NCBI GenBank assembly: GCA_964396245.1
Contig: CAYNEO010000019.1
Location: 1-60,752, forward strand
DNA: 60,752 nucleotides
Reading direction: 5' to 3'
Source: CAYNEO01 sp964396245
Lineage (GTDB): Bacteria; Zixibacteria; MSB-5A5; GN15; FEB-12
The notes beneath the pieces are model-generated. The model worked only from the letters and a program-made list of their open reading frames with translations. It had not been told where the DNA came from and ran no database searches. Positions 33,782 to 42,459 of this stretch are shown here, piece after piece (the first letter of the stretch is position 1; every line of letters starts with the position of its first letter). The translations under genes and the position numbers were made by a program.

Positions 33782-33814
33782 CCTTTTAAGGTGATCCGGT
33801 GAGGTCACCAAAGG
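33782..33814 (+). promoter_or_regulatory. PyrR-binding-loop-like RNA hairpin in the pyr leader
   Basis: A two-part stem: CCTTT/AAAGG with a TAA internal loop, then GGTGA/TCACC, topped by TCC-GGTGA-GG. The apical region (AUCCGGUGAGGU) matches the PyrR anti-antiterminator consensus UCCnGnGAGG known from Bacillus-type pyr operons. A second, GC-rich hairpin (33879-33897) lies just before the ribosome binding site GGAGGT, with no U-tract, so control of translation rather than transcription termination is possible. PyrR is the first gene after it, so autoregulation by UMP-bound PyrR is the natural model. Confidence 0.72.
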
Positions 33815-33915
33815 TCCGCACATGTCGCAAAAACGAACATTCCTTACATACGATCGCAAAATCGAATCTTCATATATCGGCGGGCTTGAACCGCGCCTGA
33901 AATCGGAGGTATTTC

Positions 33916-34536
33916 TTGGCAGATAAGATGAACGTAATCATGGATGATAAGAAAATGAGCCGGGCGCTGACTCGAATCGCCCATGAGATAGTGGAGCACA
34001 ACGGCGGCGCCGAGACACTGGCTATCATCGGGATACTCACCCGCGGCGCGCATCTGGCCAAACGCATCGCCGCCACTATCGAGAAACTGGAAAAAGTCAA
34101 AGTGCCGGTCGGACTGATGGATATCAGCCTGTATCGAGACGACGTTCACTCCAAGCTCGATCAACCGGTAATTCAGCGCACCGACATTCTCTTCCCGGTC
34201 GGCGGCAAGAATATCATCCTTATCGACGACGTGCTTTTCACGGGCCGGACAATCCGCGCCGCGCTGGATCAGATCATCGATTTCGGCCGCCCCCGAACCA
34301 TTCAGCTGGCCGTACTCGTTGACCGCGGGCACCGCGAGTTGCCGATCAAGGCGGACTATGTCGGGATAAACATACCGACTGCGAGAACTGACCAGGTATT
34401 TGTCGATGTCACTGAGAAGGACGGGATTGATAGAGTGTATGTGACCGGCGACGGAAAACCGACCGGACGGCTAAAAGTGACGAAAAAAACTAAAACCGCC
34501 AAAACAACCAGAAGCGGGAAAGGGGGCGCAAAGTGA
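33916..34536 (+). CDS. pyrR: Pyrimidine operon regulator PyrR / uracil phosphoribosyltransferase-like
   Basis: An RNA-binding regulator of pyrimidine biosynthesis with a PRTase fold. Conserved parts: IIGILTRGAHLAKRI, LMDISLYRDD, the PRPP loop IILIDDVLFTGRTIRAAL and QLAVLVDRGHRELPIKADYVG. At 206 aa it is about 25 residues longer than B. subtilis PyrR; the extra tail is Lys/Thr/Arg-rich and could add RNA affinity. Start codon is TTG 33916 after GGAGGT. It overlaps pyrB (GTGA), so pyrR-pyrB-pyrC form one operon behind a PyrR-type leader hairpin. Confidence 0.95.
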   Translation: MADKMNVIMDDKKMSRALTRIAHEIVEHNGGAETLAIIGILTRGAHLAKRIAATIEKLEKVKVPVGLMDISLYRDDVHSKLDQPVIQRTDILFPVGGKNIILIDDVLFTGRTIRAALDQIIDFGRPRTIQLAVLVDRGHRELPIKADYVGINIPTARTDQVFVDVTEKDGIDRVYVTGDGKPTGRLKVTKKTKTAKTTRSGKGGAK

Positions 34537-35468
34537 GTCTGCTCTCGTCGAGACATCTGCTGGGGCTGGAGGGTGTCCCGAAAGAAGATATCGTGCGCAT
34601 TCTCGACACGGCCGAGTCGTTCCGGGAAGTGCTCGATCGCACCATCAAGAAATTGCCCACTTTGCGCGGGATAACAGTCCTCAACCTGTTCTACGAACCG
34701 TCGACACGCACGCGCATCAGCTTCGAACTTGCGGAAAAACGCCTTTCGGCGGATACAATAAGTTTCACGACTTCGACCTCGTCGGTCCAGAAAGGCGAGT
34801 CGCTCCGTGATACCGTGCAGAATATCGAAGCGATGAAAATCGATATGATCGTGATTCGCCACAAATCTTCGGGTACGCCGTTTTACCTGACACAATTCAC
34901 CGACGCTAATGTCATCAATGCCGGCGATGGGGCGCACGAGCATCCCACGCAGGCCCTTCTCGATATGTTTACGATCCGCAAGAAATACGGTAAGCTCGAT
35001 GGATTGCGCGTGGTGCTTATCGGCGATGTCAAGCATTCGCGGGTGATTCGGTCCAACATATGGGGGCTGAAGGCGCTCGGGGCATCGGTGGCCCTCTGCG
35101 GACCGTCGACCCTGTTGCCGTACGAGGTGGAAAAGTTCGGATGTGACATGTATACGAACCTTGAGGAAGCGCTCGATGGTGCAGACGTTGTCAATATCAT
35201 GCGCATCCAGCTCGAACGTCAGCAGTCAGGCATGTTCCCGTCGCAGCGCGAGTACACCAACCTGTTCGGGATTACCAGGGAACGGCTGAAACGCCTGAAC
35301 AAGAACTACACGATCATGCATCCGGGACCGATGAACCGGGGCGTTGAAATTATGAGCGATGTTGCCGACGGCGATCATTCGGTCATTCTCGACCAGGTGA
35401 CCAATGGGCAGGCGGTAAGGATGGCAGTGCTGTACCTGCTGTCCGGGCGCAGAGAGGAAGAGGAGTGA
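34533..35468 (+). CDS. pyrB: Aspartate carbamoyltransferase catalytic subunit
   Basis: Forms carbamoyl-aspartate from carbamoyl phosphate and aspartate, the committed pyrimidine step. Signature motifs: FYEPSTRTRISFELA (carbamoyl phosphate loop), HEHPTQALLDMF and HPGPMNRGVEI. Length 311 aa is typical. GTG start overlaps the pyrR stop. No regulatory subunit pyrI is seen, which fits control at the RNA level by PyrR. The next gene pyrC begins within a few bases. Confidence 0.97.
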   Translation: MSLLSSRHLLGLEGVPKEDIVRILDTAESFREVLDRTIKKLPTLRGITVLNLFYEPSTRTRISFELAEKRLSADTISFTTSTSSVQKGESLRDTVQNIEAMKIDMIVIRHKSSGTPFYLTQFTDANVINAGDGAHEHPTQALLDMFTIRKKYGKLDGLRVVLIGDVKHSRVIRSNIWGLKALGASVALCGPSTLLPYEVEKFGCDMYTNLEEALDGADVVNIMRIQLERQQSGMFPSQREYTNLFGITRERLKRLNKNYTIMHPGPMNRGVEIMSDVADGDHSVILDQVTNGQAVRMAVLYLLSGRREEEE

Positions 35469-35470
35469 TC

Positions 35471-36784
35471 ATGGCCAGCAAGAAATATGACATGGTGATA
35501 CGGGGCGGACACGTCATTGATCCCGCCCTCGGCTTCGGTAAAGACGCCCATGTGTTCATCAAGGACGGCAAGATTGTCAGGGTCGACACGGATACGGCTG
35601 CGGTCAGGCGTCTGATCAGCAGTTTCGACAAGGATCAGATAGTGGACGCAACCGGTAAGCTGGTGGTACCGGGGCTGATTGACGTTCACGTGCACCTGCG
35701 CGAGCCGGGACGCGAGGACGAAGAGACGGTGGAAACCGGATGTCGGGCGGCGGCGGCAGGCGGGTTTACGGCGGTATGCGCCATGCCCAACACGCAACCG
35801 AGAATCGACAATCAGGAGACGGTCAAGTTCGTGCAGGATCGCGCGATAGATGCCGACGCCCGCGTGTACGTGGTCGGTTCAATCACCAAAGAAGGCGCCG
35901 GAAACGAGCTTTCCGAGATAGGCGACCTGGTCAAAGTCGGGGCGGTGGCGATTTCCGATGACGGCCATTATGTGCAGAACCCGGATATCATGAGACGCGC
36001 CATGGAGTACGCGCGGATGTTCGACATCCCGGTTATGCAGCATGCCGAGGATGAGCTGCTGTGCGCCGGCGGAATCATGAACGAGTCGTTCCAGTCCACC
36101 CGGCTCGGGATGAAAGGACGCCCGGCGGTCGCCGAGGAAGTGGCGGTGCTTCGCGACATCGCGCTCTGCCGCGTGACCGGTGCGCGCCTCCACATCCAGC
36201 ACATCACGACAAAACGAGGTGTGGAGGCCATCCGACGCGCAAAGGCCGAAGGCATCCATGTCACCACCGAAGCCTGCCCGCAGCATTTTGTGCTGACCGA
36301 TGAAGAAATCGGCAAAGAGTTCAACACCAACCTGCGGGTCAATCCGCCGCTGCGGACGAAGGAAGATCGCGAGGCGGTCATTGAAGGCCTTATTGACGGC
36401 ACTATCGAGTGTATCGCGTCGGACCACGCGCCGCATTCGGTCGAGGAAAAAGACTGCGAGTTCGATCTCGCCGCGCCCGGAATGATCGGACTGGAAACAA
36501 CGCTCGGATTGGTGAAGACTTATCTCATCGACAAAGGGTATCTGAGCTGGGCGGACGCCGTTCGCAAAATGACCGCCAACCCGGCGCGGATATTTGGCCT
36601 CGAGGGCGGCAGTCTCGCCGAAGGAACCGTGGCTGATATCACGATTATCGATCCGGACAAGAAATGGACGGTCAAGGCGGCTGATTTCCGGTCGATGTCG
36701 TGGAATTCACCGTTTATCGGATACCGGTTGAACGGTCAATCGTACATGACGATTTGCGGCGGCCGTATCGTATATCAGAGGTAG
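35471..36784 (+). CDS. pyrC: Dihydroorotase, type I
   Basis: A zinc amidohydrolase that cyclises carbamoyl-aspartate to dihydroorotate. The metal-binding H73-x-H75 lies in DVHVHLREPGRE. Other motifs are AAAAGGFTAVCAMPNTQP, the histidine of HIQHITTK, and the catalytic region CIASDHAPHSVEEK. Its length of about 437 aa fits the type I (bacterial trifunctional-like) class. ATG 35471 follows AGGAAGAGGAG and is preferred over the in-frame GTG 35465. It closes the pyrRBC operon; the later pathway genes are not in the window. Confidence 0.96.
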   Translation: MASKKYDMVIRGGHVIDPALGFGKDAHVFIKDGKIVRVDTDTAAVRRLISSFDKDQIVDATGKLVVPGLIDVHVHLREPGREDEETVETGCRAAAAGGFTAVCAMPNTQPRIDNQETVKFVQDRAIDADARVYVVGSITKEGAGNELSEIGDLVKVGAVAISDDGHYVQNPDIMRRAMEYARMFDIPVMQHAEDELLCAGGIMNESFQSTRLGMKGRPAVAEEVAVLRDIALCRVTGARLHIQHITTKRGVEAIRRAKAEGIHVTTEACPQHFVLTDEEIGKEFNTNLRVNPPLRTKEDREAVIEGLIDGTIECIASDHAPHSVEEKDCEFDLAAPGMIGLETTLGLVKTYLIDKGYLSWADAVRKMTANPARIFGLEGGSLAEGTVADITIIDPDKKWTVKAADFRSMSWNSPFIGYRLNGQSYMTICGGRIVYQR

Positions 36785-36892
36785 CGAGGCGAATCCGCCG
36801 GTACTCATGGTAGAGCCCGGAAATTGTGGTGGCGTCCGTGGAATGGATACGTATACTAGAGGTGAGCAATATCCGAATGTCAGGAGGGTAAT

Positions 36893-37177
36893 ATGGCCGA
36901 ATTCATGATGGCGATGACGATTAATCCGAATGCGAAAAAGGAACACGGCGATCTTCAAAACAAGATCAACGAGTCGTTCGAGGTTTTTACCAACAATAAG
37001 GTCAAGGTCGAGAAGCTTTATGCGACGCTGGGTCGCTACGATTACCTGGCGGCGTTTGAAGCCAAGGATCAGTCGGTCGCGTTCCGGATCGCTTCCCAAA
37101 TCAACAGTCTCGGCGTTCTCGAGACCGAAACCTGGCCGGTGATTCCATACGACGAATTTTCGGAGTACCTTCGTTAG
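36893..37177 (+). CDS. GYD-domain protein
   Basis: A 94-aa protein with the GYD domain, whose hallmark is LGRYDYLAAFEAKD near residue 45; the fold resembles small ferredoxin-like/ACT modules. The helix INESFEVFTNNKVKVEKLYAT precedes it. Function of the family is unknown. Ribosome binding site is AGGAGGGTAAT before ATG 36893. It is a single gene between pyrC and a strong terminator. Confidence 0.85.
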   Translation: MAEFMMAMTINPNAKKEHGDLQNKINESFEVFTNNKVKVEKLYATLGRYDYLAAFEAKDQSVAFRIASQINSLGVLETETWPVIPYDEFSEYLR

Positions 37178-37208
37178 TCGGACAGAAGGTAAGTTCGGGC
37201 AATAAATG

Positions 37209-37239
37209 ACGGGACAGCGCGCAGGCGCCGTCCCGTTTC
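37209..37239. terminator. Terminator between GYD gene and the beta-helix gene (convergent)
   Basis: ACGGGAC (37209-37215) pairs with GTCCCGT (37230-37236), with a further inner GCGC/GCGC stem. TTTCT follows on plus, and the minus-strand side is AT-rich. It can serve both converging transcripts. Confidence 0.75.
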
Positions 37240-37259
37240 TCCCAACCTCCCAAGTGCTT

Positions 37260-40200
37260 TTACTTCAGCAGAACCATCTTTCGGGTTTGGTTGAAATCAC
37301 CTGCCTGCAGGCGGTACAGGTATACACCGCTTGATACCTGCCGTCCGGAGTTGTCGCGTCCGTCCCACTCAACCTCGTGACTGCCGGTGACATAGAAATC
37401 GTCGGCAAGAGTCCTTACCTCCTGCCCGAGCACGTTGTAAACCGTTAGTGTGGCATGACCCGCGACAGGCAACTCAAACTTGATTACCGTGCTCGGGTTG
37501 AACGGGTTCGGGAAGTTTTGTTGCAGCGCATAACTTTCGGGCACGATGTCCGCCGGGTTCGAGAAGAGGCGTTCCAGACGAACGCGTGACCCGTTGCCCT
37601 CCCACGGGACGTTGGGATATGCCCGCTGTCCGTTCACAAACACCTGCACCGAGCCGCCTTCGGCGACATACGAAGCCGCAGCATGGTCGAGTTCATCCCG
37701 GCCGTATACCGGCGTGAACTTGAGAATTCCTTCGCCATAGATGCCCTGCCCGCAGAGAGCGCCGTCGTCGGTGAAGAATTCCAGTTTATCGCCGACTCTC
37801 AGCGGCAGGCCGTCGAATTGGATACCACTGCCATAGACAGACATCCAGTACCGCGAACCACGCACGTTTCCCTCGGGGTACGGCGATACTGTCGGCGCAT
37901 TCTCCAGTATTATCTGTCCCGGCTGGAACGGCACCGGCAAAAACACCGGCTCGAAATTGGGGTACCAGAGCGTATCCTCGGCCGACATATTCAGCCAGTA
38001 GCCAAATCCGGTTTCGACAGCGCGGAGGGTGTTGAATTGATCCATGCCCGGAATCCACGTTAACCCGCCGTGATCGAATCCTGCCGCCAGTGTCAGGTTT
38101 TCCATAATTGGCTGGAAAGCATCCGTAATCGAAATGCGCATAGGCACCCAGGCGGCCACGAGATTCCAGCCTTCATGGACCGGTATCGGTCCGGACTCGG
38201 CCATATTTCCGCTCACTTCCAGGACAGTGTCACAGTTCATGCGGAGCCAGTAACCGTGGTAGAAGTCCATTTCCGACAGGGTGCTGAATGATGCCAGAGC
38301 CGGATCATATGTCAGGCCGCCATGATCAAAAGAGAGGACGACATCGACACAGCCGGCAATGTCTGCGATCGTCTCGGCGACAGACCCCCGGTAGGTTACA
38401 TTCCATGAGATCAGGTTCCATCCGGCATGAAGCGGGATTCGGGTGAGGTTATAATTGTGGAATTCGCATACCTCAAACGTAGCCTGGTTTTCCGTCCAGA
38501 AAACGGACGGATTGGAAGCGACGTAGTCTCCGTTTATGGTGAAATGAACCATCTCGCCCGGATCCGCACCCTCATCGACATCGGTGTAAGGGTCATCGGC
38601 GTAGATAGCGATATACCCGTAAGAACCATCCGGACGGACGGTACCGATGCCACACAGCGTGTTGAAGGTGTCATAAGCGCGAATGACCGTTCCGGGTGCG
38701 AGCGGACCCCCGTTCATGATTGGATTAGCACAATAGACGTTGATCCATTCATTGGTCGGGATGACTATATCGTCGCCGCCGCCGCCGGCATTGCTGCCGA
38801 TTGCACCCATGTCGGCCCGGCTGCCGTCGGCATCGTTATACATCGGACTGGGATCGCCGGCATCGATGCATGGTGAACTTTCGCTGAGCGTCAAGTCTGG
38901 ATTGAACAGCGGATCGGCGCTGATCGTCCCCTCGCCGGCGTACGTGATCTCCTGGTAATTCTCGGGGTTGCCAAAAACGTCGTTATAGCTGAGGTCCGGG
39001 GGAGCAACGCCCGGCTGAATCCCTTCCTTGTGGATGCCGTAGTGACCATTGTGAGCAATAATGTTATTCTTAATAACCGGAGGTATCGTGGAGAAAGTGG
39101 ATATCCCGCCATTGGCACACCCGATTATAGTATTATTGATAATGACGGCCGGCGCCGGTCCTGCAGAGGCAAAGTAACGAATATCACCATCCGGTTCGAC
39201 CGCATAATCCGTCGCGCCGCAAAGTGCGATGGCTGACCAGTTGTCGATGTGCTGGTCGACAAAAAGATTGTGACTGATAGTCGGGCCGGAGCCGATGCAA
39301 AGGACGCCAATCCAGCCTTCCCGGAGCTTGAACCCGTCCAGAACGGCGAAGCTGTTCTCTCCGTGATTGAACGTGACCAGGTTGTCTGTTCGATCATTCG
39401 TTATGGTGGTAGCCAGAGGACCATCGGTCGACTTCACGACAACCAACTTTCCATTATAATTCAGTGATTCCCAGTAGATGCCCGGCATGACAAGGATGCT
39501 GTCATCGTTGTGACTGACATCGATCGCATGCTGGATGGTCGCGAATGGATTGTCCAACGTGCCTTCGCCGTCGATATCATTGCCGTCGGGTGATACATAC
39601 CAGTTGCGGAACGCGAATTCCCCGCATCCCTGACCGTACACCCCGATCAGTTGTCCGCATTCGTTGTGCGCCGGGAGACAGGGAGAATTAGCGGCGAGAT
39701 GGAAGTTATCGGCAAAGGGACTACACATAAGCGGATGTGCCGAGAAATTGCCGTTGACAGCGGCCTGGTCCTCGATTTCGCCGATCCAGTCACCGCCGGC
39801 GTTGCCGAACACATCGCAGCAGAACAGCGTTGCCGTCCCGCTTGTGTAGTAGCCGTTGGTCACGGGGGGGGCCGTCGACTGGCTGGCATTGCCATAGAAA
39901 ATGCTGTTCTCCACGGTGATATCGATGGCATTGTACTGGTAGTAAATCGCGCTTCCGGTTCGAGCTTCGTTGTCAAAGAAGGTACATCCGGTGACTCTCG
40001 GCATCGGGGGCGGGTTGAGGGCGTCCGCGGCGGTCTTTTTCCAGTCGTTACCGTTGAGATACACCGCGCCGCCGTAATTTGAATAGTTGTGGGCGAAGAC
40101 GCAGTCGTTGATCCGGAGTGATGCTCCCAGTGACCGGATGGCTCCGCCGGCAATAGAGTGACCGTTTACGAAGGTGAAGCCTTCGATCACGAGCCCGGAA

Positions 40201-41024
40201 TCCTGGGCCCACACATTGTTGAAGGCTCGTCCCAGGCCCTCCATATCGATAATTGTCAATTCCGGTCCGTCGCTCGAACGCACGACAATTGTCTTGCCGC
40301 TCAAGTTAACCTCCCGGTTTCCGGGCCCGGTGTATGTTCCCGGGCCGACGATCACCTGATCTCCATTGTTGGCTACCGAAACCGCCCGGCCGATCGTAGC
40401 AAACGGGCTCTCCTGGCTGCCGTCGCCGGTTTCGTCGCTACCGTCGATAGCCACATACTTATCTCCCGGTTCGATATATTCCGCCGTTGCCGTGAGTGGG
40501 CCGGGCCATTCCGGCGGGTATGGATAGCCACCAACGGGCATGATCAGAAACTCGCTGCCGGACTTGAAAGTCAAGGTATCGATTGTGAATGACTCTCCCA
40601 CCTCCCACTGACTGAGAGTGAAATAATAACTTGCCAGGTGCTGCGGCGACAGAGCCGGCTGCAGGCCGTGTTCCGGCGATAAAGCCAATCCGACATATAT
40701 GAACCGCTTGTATGCATTCGCGCTGTCGATGCCTCCGTCCAAATCGAAGAAAACAGCGTCCCAGAAACGTGCGGGATCCGGTCTGACACTGTCCAACCGA
40801 AGGTTATCCGAATCCCATTTGAATCCCGCCGACATGCCCAGCGCGATATTTGCATCCACGTAGGTCCACAGCTCAACCACTACCGGCTGGTCCGCTTCGC
40901 CGACCATCGGCTGTGATGCCAGTTTCATGTACAATTTATCGCGCTCGGCGATATCCTGCCCCGACACCAGACCGCTGAGCAGAATAAGCAGTCCGGTCAC
41001 TATCAGCAACCACTTGCAATTCAT
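37260..41024 (-). CDS. Large secreted beta-helix protein with C-terminal sorting-type domain
   Basis: A 1254-aa exported protein. After a signal peptide (MNCKWLLIVTGLLILLSG) come an N-terminal beta-rich domain, then two tandem DUF1565/parallel-beta-helix modules, each opening with 'GSDETGDGSQESPFATI' or 'GNDIDGEGTLDNPFATI'. Next are two copies of a domain with the pattern FDHGGLT(Y/W)xPxxxxF and GYW. The C-terminus (FPNPFNPSTVIKFELP, then YNVLGQEVRTL and VSSGVYLYRL ending KMVLLK) is the T9SS-type or FlgD-like sorting domain typical of FCB surface proteins. GGGAGG precedes ATG 41024. Likely a cell-surface or secreted polysaccharide- or protein-binding protein; no catalytic residues are evident. 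No type IX secretion genes are in the window. Confidence 0.88.
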   Translation of the reverse strand: MNCKWLLIVTGLLILLSGLVSGQDIAERDKLYMKLASQPMVGEADQPVVVELWTYVDANIALGMSAGFKWDSDNLRLDSVRPDPARFWDAVFFDLDGGIDSANAYKRFIYVGLALSPEHGLQPALSPQHLASYYFTLSQWEVGESFTIDTLTFKSGSEFLIMPVGGYPYPPEWPGPLTATAEYIEPGDKYVAIDGSDETGDGSQESPFATIGRAVSVANNGDQVIVGPGTYTGPGNREVNLSGKTIVVRSSDGPELTIIDMEGLGRAFNNVWAQDSGLVIEGFTFVNGHSIAGGAIRSLGASLRINDCVFAHNYSNYGGAVYLNGNDWKKTAADALNPPPMPRVTGCTFFDNEARTGSAIYYQYNAIDITVENSIFYGNASQSTAPPVTNGYYTSGTATLFCCDVFGNAGGDWIGEIEDQAAVNGNFSAHPLMCSPFADNFHLAANSPCLPAHNECGQLIGVYGQGCGEFAFRNWYVSPDGNDIDGEGTLDNPFATIQHAIDVSHNDDSILVMPGIYWESLNYNGKLVVVKSTDGPLATTITNDRTDNLVTFNHGENSFAVLDGFKLREGWIGVLCIGSGPTISHNLFVDQHIDNWSAIALCGATDYAVEPDGDIRYFASAGPAPAVIINNTIIGCANGGISTFSTIPPVIKNNIIAHNGHYGIHKEGIQPGVAPPDLSYNDVFGNPENYQEITYAGEGTISADPLFNPDLTLSESSPCIDAGDPSPMYNDADGSRADMGAIGSNAGGGGDDIVIPTNEWINVYCANPIMNGGPLAPGTVIRAYDTFNTLCGIGTVRPDGSYGYIAIYADDPYTDVDEGADPGEMVHFTINGDYVASNPSVFWTENQATFEVCEFHNYNLTRIPLHAGWNLISWNVTYRGSVAETIADIAGCVDVVLSFDHGGLTYDPALASFSTLSEMDFYHGYWLRMNCDTVLEVSGNMAESGPIPVHEGWNLVAAWVPMRISITDAFQPIMENLTLAAGFDHGGLTWIPGMDQFNTLRAVETGFGYWLNMSAEDTLWYPNFEPVFLPVPFQPGQIILENAPTVSPYPEGNVRGSRYWMSVYGSGIQFDGLPLRVGDKLEFFTDDGALCGQGIYGEGILKFTPVYGRDELDHAAASYVAEGGSVQVFVNGQRAYPNVPWEGNGSRVRLERLFSNPADIVPESYALQQNFPNPFNPSTVIKFELPVAGHATLTVYNVLGQEVRTLADDFYVTGSHEVEWDGRDNSGRQVSSGVYLYRLQAGDFNQTRKMVLLK

Positions 41025-41394
41025 GGGAACAATACCTCCCAGGCTTTTTACTGGCAATACCAGCGTGATGTGTAATCAGTTTGAATGCAGGGACGGCCCG
41101 ATCGTTGAGAGACGTGCGTGCCAGGGCGGAATGATCGTTTGGCTCCCTCGTTTTCCCTCTATGTTTCTTATCCGGGCTCTTCCTTACAAGAAAACAATTT
41201 AGAACGATTTGTCAAGATTTCCCGGTTGTAGCCGGGTTTTAGCGCATGGAACGAGGGGAGCCGTCTTGTGACGGCTTTACATCCAACGTCAACCTGTCGA
41301 TAGGGTATAAATACGGAAGGAAAAAATCTGTTGAATTTCCTGATAATCGTATGTTCTTTAACACGAAACCGATACGCCCAAACCGGAAGCACTA
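41025..41394. other. Divergent intergenic region between beta-helix gene and glycan block
   Basis: About 370 bases with no convincing gene. A minus-strand TTGACA lies at 41215-41210, but no matching -10 is clear. Two small hairpins are present: CCCGG/CCGGG followed by TTTT (41221-41240), and AGCCGTC/GACGGCT with a TTGT loop (41259-41276). Neither is an obvious terminator for a known gene. Regulation of both divergent genes probably resides here. Confidence 0.5.
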
Positions 41395-42372
41395 TTGAGG
41401 TATCCTGATTTGTCCACCGAGGAGAAATACGATTTTGTCGTGTCCACCATCGTACCGGCGATGAACGAGGAGGGGAATATCGACGAATTCTGTCGCCAGT
41501 ATGCCGAAATGCGACAGAAGGCGCCCTTCGAGACCGAAGTCGTTTTTGTCAATGACGGGTCTACTGACGGCACCCTCAATAAGATCATCGAAAATGCCCA
41601 AAAATACGACTTTATCAGATTCGTCTCGCATCAGCGCAATCGAGGTGTCACCGAAGCTCTCCAGACTGGATTTGCGGCGGCCCGCGGAGATGTCTTTATT
41701 TATTTCCCGGCCGACCTGCAGTATCGCCCCGAAGACATACCGGTGCTGATCAAGCCGATAGCCCGGGGCGCCGATATCAGCACCGGCTGGAAACAGGGTA
41801 AGTACAACAAGCGGTTTGTCTCATCGATCTACAACTGGGTATCCCGGAAGATCTTCAACCTGAAGGTGCACGATCTCAATTCCGTCAAGGCCTTCCGGCG
41901 AGAAGTGATCGAGCAGATCTTTCTCCGAAAGGACTGGCACCGGTACCTGGTACCCCTGGCAGCGGACGAGGGGTACAAGGTCGATGAGGTCAAGGTTCCG
42001 CTGTATGAACGCACATGGGGTCGCAGCAAGTTTTCCATATGGCGGATCCCCATCGGTGTGCTCGACATGCTGGCGGTGAAATTCCAGCTGACATTCTTGC
42101 GGAAGCCGCTGCTCTTTTTCGGACTCACCGGATCGATCCTGTTCGTCCTGGGAGTTCTGGTGGGCCTGTATGCGGTCTATGAGCGGTATGTAGTCGGCCA
42201 TGGTGACCGCACCTTTCTTTACCTTGTGATATTGCTGATTGGGACGGGTCTGGCGCTGTTCATGATGGGATTCCTGTCCGAGGGATTGACCGCCCTGAAG
42301 GAAGAAATCGGGGATCTCAGAAAGAAATCGAATGCGATACTCGAGGAAATGAACAGGCACAAGAGGCAGTAG
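41395..42372 (+). CDS. Family 2 glycosyltransferase (GtrB/ArnC-like, membrane anchored)
   Basis: A 325-aa GT2 enzyme, GT-A fold: VSTIVPAMNEEGNIDEF, VVFVNDGSTDGTL and the DxD-like ADLQYRPEDIP region. Two C-terminal transmembrane helices (LLFFGLTGSILFVLGVLVGL and LVILLIGTGLALFMMGFLSE) resemble bactoprenol-glucosyl transferase-type enzymes. It would transfer a sugar to a polyprenyl phosphate at the inner membrane; donor unknown. The start is uncertain: TTG 41395 is used with GGAAG upstream, and no good ATG exists. It leads the surface-glycan gene block. Confidence 0.85.
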   Translation: MRYPDLSTEEKYDFVVSTIVPAMNEEGNIDEFCRQYAEMRQKAPFETEVVFVNDGSTDGTLNKIIENAQKYDFIRFVSHQRNRGVTEALQTGFAAARGDVFIYFPADLQYRPEDIPVLIKPIARGADISTGWKQGKYNKRFVSSIYNWVSRKIFNLKVHDLNSVKAFRREVIEQIFLRKDWHRYLVPLAADEGYKVDEVKVPLYERTWGRSKFSIWRIPIGVLDMLAVKFQLTFLRKPLLFFGLTGSILFVLGVLVGLYAVYERYVVGHGDRTFLYLVILLIGTGLALFMMGFLSEGLTALKEEIGDLRKKSNAILEEMNRHKRQ

Positions 42373-42459
42373 CGGCCGTCAATCGTGCGCTCCGGTAATG
42401 CATATTCCGGTAGTATCGACGCCGTTGCCTCGGAATATCTCTGGTTTTCATCAGTGACA

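Noticed and set aside
41221..41276. Two hairpins as terminators
   Set aside because: No gene on the plus strand ends just upstream of them and the T-runs are short.
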